The position numbers and the translations under genes are program-made. A stretch of 43,694 bases of DNA from a bacterium (GTDB lineage: Bacteria > Krumholzibacteriota > Krumholzibacteriia > LZORAL124-64-63), in NCBI GenBank assembly GCA_024231905.1, contig JAAEQC010000122.1, forward strand, positions 1 through 43,694, given 5' to 3'. This document shows, one piece after another, positions 41,777-43,694 of the stretch. Under the pieces are notes generated by a model. It searched no databases and was not told the origin of the DNA. It worked only from the letters and a program-made list of their open reading frames with translations. Each line of letters opens with the position of its first letter. Positions within the stretch are counted from its first letter, which is position 1.

Positions 41777-43495
41777 ATGGGCCTCATCAAGAAGAACAAG
41801 AAGAAGAAGGAACTCACCATCCGCGGCGGCGCGGGAGCGGAGCAGTCCCCGTATCGGCCGAAAGCGGTAAAGAAGCATCCGCCCTGCATCGGCGCCTGCC
41901 CCAGCGGCAACGATATCCGCGGCTGGCTGACCACCATCCAGCTGCGCGAGAAGATCGGTCTGAGCACCGAGGAAGCGTGCGACCAGGCCTGGGCGATCGA
42001 GATGGAAACCAACCCCATGCCCTCGATCATGGGCCGGGTCTGCCCCCATCCCTGCGAAGGTGAGTGCAACCGCAAGGAGAAGGACGGCGCCGTGGGCATC
42101 AACTCCGTGGAGCGGTTCTTCGGTGACCACGCCATCAAGCGCGGCCTCAAGGCTACCATGCTGGAAGAGGGTCCCTACGACGAGAAGGTGGCCGTGGTCG
42201 GCTCCGGCCCGTCCGGCCTGTCCTGCGCCTATCAGATGGTGCGCCGCGGCTACAAGGTGACCATGTTCGAGAGCCTGCCCAAGCCCGGCGGCATGCTGCG
42301 CTACGGCATTCCCGAGTACCGGCTTCCCCGTGACATCATCGACGCCGAATACCAGCGCGTGTTCGACCTGGGTGTGGACTTCAAGCCCAACACCCTGATC
42401 GGCAAGGACATCAAGTTCGAGGACCTGCAGAAGGACTACGACGCGGTGTTCGTGGGCATCGGCGCCCACCAGGGCCGCAAGCTGGGTTGCCCGGGCGAAG
42501 ACGGCGAAGGCGTCTACACGGGCACCGAGTTCCTGCGCGAGGCCAACGCGGGAAACAATCCCGAAGTGGGCAGCCACGTGGTCGTCATCGGCGGCGGCGA
42601 CACCGCCATCGACGCGGCCCGCGTGACCCTGCGCCTGGGCCACGACGCGGCCGGCATGGCCCGTCGCGAAGGCGCCGCGGTGACCCTCCTGTATCGGCGT
42701 ACTCGTGAAGAGATGCCGGCCATCGAGCGGGAGATCGAGGAAGCCCTCGAAGAGAACATCCGCATCGAGTACCTGGCCGCTCCGGCCAAGATCATCCGGG
42801 ACGAGAACGGCAAGGTCGTCAAGATGGCCGTCCAGCACATGGAGCTGGGCGAGCCCGACGACTCCGGCCGTCGCCGCCCGGTGCCCATCGAGGGCAAGAT
42901 CACCGAGATCAATTGCGACACGGTCATCACCGCCGTGAGTCAGTCCCCGGACACCACCAGCCTGGGCGCCTTCAACGAGACGGGCTGGATGGACGTGGAC
43001 GAGTGGGGCAAGACAGGCGTGGACAAGGTCTGGTCCGGCGGCGACAACGTGAACCTGGGCCTGGCCACGATCTCCATCGGCCAGGGTCGCATGGCGGCCA
43101 AGGGCATGCACGCGGCCTTGCGCGGCGAGGAGCCCAAGGCCGAGGTCCAGGGACCGCCCATCGGTCCGGATCGCATCCTCATGAATGTGGACGTCTACGA
43201 GGCTCCGGCCCGGGCCGAGCGCGAAGTCATGACGGCCGAGGCCCGTCTGGCCGACCCGCTCGCCGAGATCGACAAGGGCATCACCGACGAGGCCGCTCTC
43301 GACGAGGCCGCTCGCTGTTTCTCCTGCGGCAGCTGCTTCGGCTGCGAACGCTGCTGGATGTACTGCACGCCGGGTTGCTTCAAGAAGGTGCCGGAGCCCG
43401 AGCCGGGCGATTTCCTGACGATCCACCTGGAGACCTGCAACGGGTGCAAGAAGTGCTCGGACGAGTGTCCTTGTGGGTACTTGGATATGGTCTAG
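41777..43495 (+). CDS. dsrL: DsrL-like NAD(P)H:acceptor oxidoreductase
   Basis: The 572-residue protein has a GltD-like N-terminal cluster region (PPCIGACPSGNDIRGWL, VCPHPCEGECNRKEKDGAVGI), an FAD fold (VVGSGPSGLSCAYQMVRRG), an NAD(P)H fold (VVIGGGDTAIDAARVTLRLG) and a C-terminal ferredoxin (CFSCGSCFGCERCWMYC, CNGCKKCSDECPCGYL). This matches DsrL, which couples NAD(P)H to DsrAB in sulfur oxidisers and, as type 2, in some reductive lineages. It is shorter than the roughly 650-residue Allochromatium protein, so a related GltD-type paralog is possible. ATG at 41777 has a weak site. It stands alone after the sat terminator. Confidence 0.75.
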   Translation: MGLIKKNKKKKELTIRGGAGAEQSPYRPKAVKKHPPCIGACPSGNDIRGWLTTIQLREKIGLSTEEACDQAWAIEMETNPMPSIMGRVCPHPCEGECNRKEKDGAVGINSVERFFGDHAIKRGLKATMLEEGPYDEKVAVVGSGPSGLSCAYQMVRRGYKVTMFESLPKPGGMLRYGIPEYRLPRDIIDAEYQRVFDLGVDFKPNTLIGKDIKFEDLQKDYDAVFVGIGAHQGRKLGCPGEDGEGVYTGTEFLREANAGNNPEVGSHVVVIGGGDTAIDAARVTLRLGHDAAGMARREGAAVTLLYRRTREEMPAIEREIEEALEENIRIEYLAAPAKIIRDENGKVVKMAVQHMELGEPDDSGRRRPVPIEGKITEINCDTVITAVSQSPDTTSLGAFNETGWMDVDEWGKTGVDKVWSGGDNVNLGLATISIGQGRMAAKGMHAALRGEEPKAEVQGPPIGPDRILMNVDVYEAPARAEREVMTAEARLADPLAEIDKGITDEAALDEAARCFSCGSCFGCERCWMYCTPGCFKKVPEPEPGDFLTIHLETCNGCKKCSDECPCGYLDMV

Positions 43496-43556
43496 GCTGC
43501 GGCCTGAAGACTGACGCCCCCGGTCGTGGGGGACGCTGCCCGGCCACCTCGTGTGG

Positions 43557-43583
43557 GAGTGTATTTCTAACTGTGTAAACAGT
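43557..43583 (+). mobile_element. possible left terminal repeat of an IS256-family element
   Basis: A stretch beginning GAGTGT and containing CTGTGTAAAC resembles the ends of IS256-family insertion sequences (typical GAGTGTC...TGTGTAA pattern). It lies about 33 bases before a new start codon with a strong ribosome site. The other end is outside the window, so this is tentative. Confidence 0.4.
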
Positions 43584-43615
43584 CATGGCGTATTATCTCC
43601 ACCCAGGAGGACCCC

Positions 43616-43694
43616 ATGGCCAAGAAGAAGGAACCCGACAAGCTCGACAAGTTGCTGGACGCCCTGACCGAGGACGCCACCGCCGAAGAGATCC
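43616..43694 (+). CDS. 5' fragment of a gene, possibly IS256-type transposase
   Basis: Only the first 26 codons are in the window (MAKKKEPDKLDKLLDALTED...). GGAGG stands five bases before the ATG. The Lys-rich start and the LDxLLDALTED pattern are compatible with the N-terminus of IS256/mutator-type transposases, and the preceding terminal-repeat-like sequence supports this. The identity cannot be confirmed from so short a piece. Confidence 0.45.
   Translation, partial: MAKKKEPDKLDKLLDALTEDATAEEI

Noticed and set aside
43517..43532. Short CCCCC/GGGGG hairpin after dsrL as terminator
   Set aside because: The stem is only five bases with no T-run; too weak to call.
1..43694. CRISPR arrays, rRNA and tRNA genes
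   Set aside because: No regularly spaced direct repeats of CRISPR size and no cloverleaf or rRNA-like sequence was recognised by eye.

Overview
This 43.7 kb, GC-rich window is a dissimilatory sulfur-metabolism island. It carries nearly the whole cytoplasmic sulfate-to-sulfide pathway: sat, aprBA, qmoABC, dsrAB, dsrC, dsrD, dsrN, dsrMKJOP and a dsrL-like gene, plus siroheme synthesis, an adenylate kinase and a persulfide-reductase-type flavoprotein. Tat-type signals, periplasmic multihaem cytochromes and NrfD-type quinone-interacting proteins fit a Gram-negative (diderm) anaerobe. The DsrD gene argues for the reductive direction, and the DsrL-like gene is a feature of several uncultured non-Desulfovibrio lineages. 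The phylum cannot be fixed from this sequence alone.

Layout. (1) 1-2870: a row of short hairpins, then a tightly coupled housekeeping trio (HD-domain protein, nitronate monooxygenase-like protein, QueG). (2) 2953-3282 (-): a GYD-domain protein that shares a divergent promoter region with the next block. (3) 3682-10920 (+): a hybrid operon, qmoA-qmoB-qmoC-like followed directly by dsrJ-dsrO-dsrP paralogs. It fuses the gene sets of two normally separate complexes and is the most unusual element here. (4) 10951-13233: a methyltransferase (-), adenylate kinase (+) and a ferritin-like protein (+), ending at a strong terminator shared with the block that converges on it. (5) 30605 down to 13324 (-): one 17-gene dsr superoperon in the order dsrA-dsrB-dsrD-dsrN-HEAT-TPR-dsrC-RsbRD-dsrM-dsrK-dsrJ-dsrO-dsrP-CoADR/rhodanese-cysG-dsrM-like-dsrK-like. 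(6) 31070-41519 (+): a divergent LysR regulator, then aprB-aprA, a YkgJ-type protein, canonical qmoA-qmoB-qmoC and sat, ending in a strong terminator. (7) 41777-43495 (+): a DsrL-like NAD(P)H oxidoreductase preceded by three 17-bp tandem repeats. The right edge then enters what looks like the left end of an IS256-family insertion sequence.

How it works together (known for the families, inferred here): Sat makes APS, AprBA reduces it to sulfite with electrons from QmoABC, and DsrAB with DsrC and DsrD turns sulfite into the DsrC trisulfide. DsrMKJOP reduces that trisulfide with quinol. CysG supplies sirohydrochlorin or siroheme, DsrN amidates it, and adenylate kinase recycles AMP. Two features add redundancy in electron transfer: the hybrid Qmo/DsrJOP operon, whose QmoA and QmoB copies have lost several Fe-S ligands, and a second DsrMK-like pair. 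Together with DsrL they suggest more than one electron route into or out of sulfite/APS chemistry.
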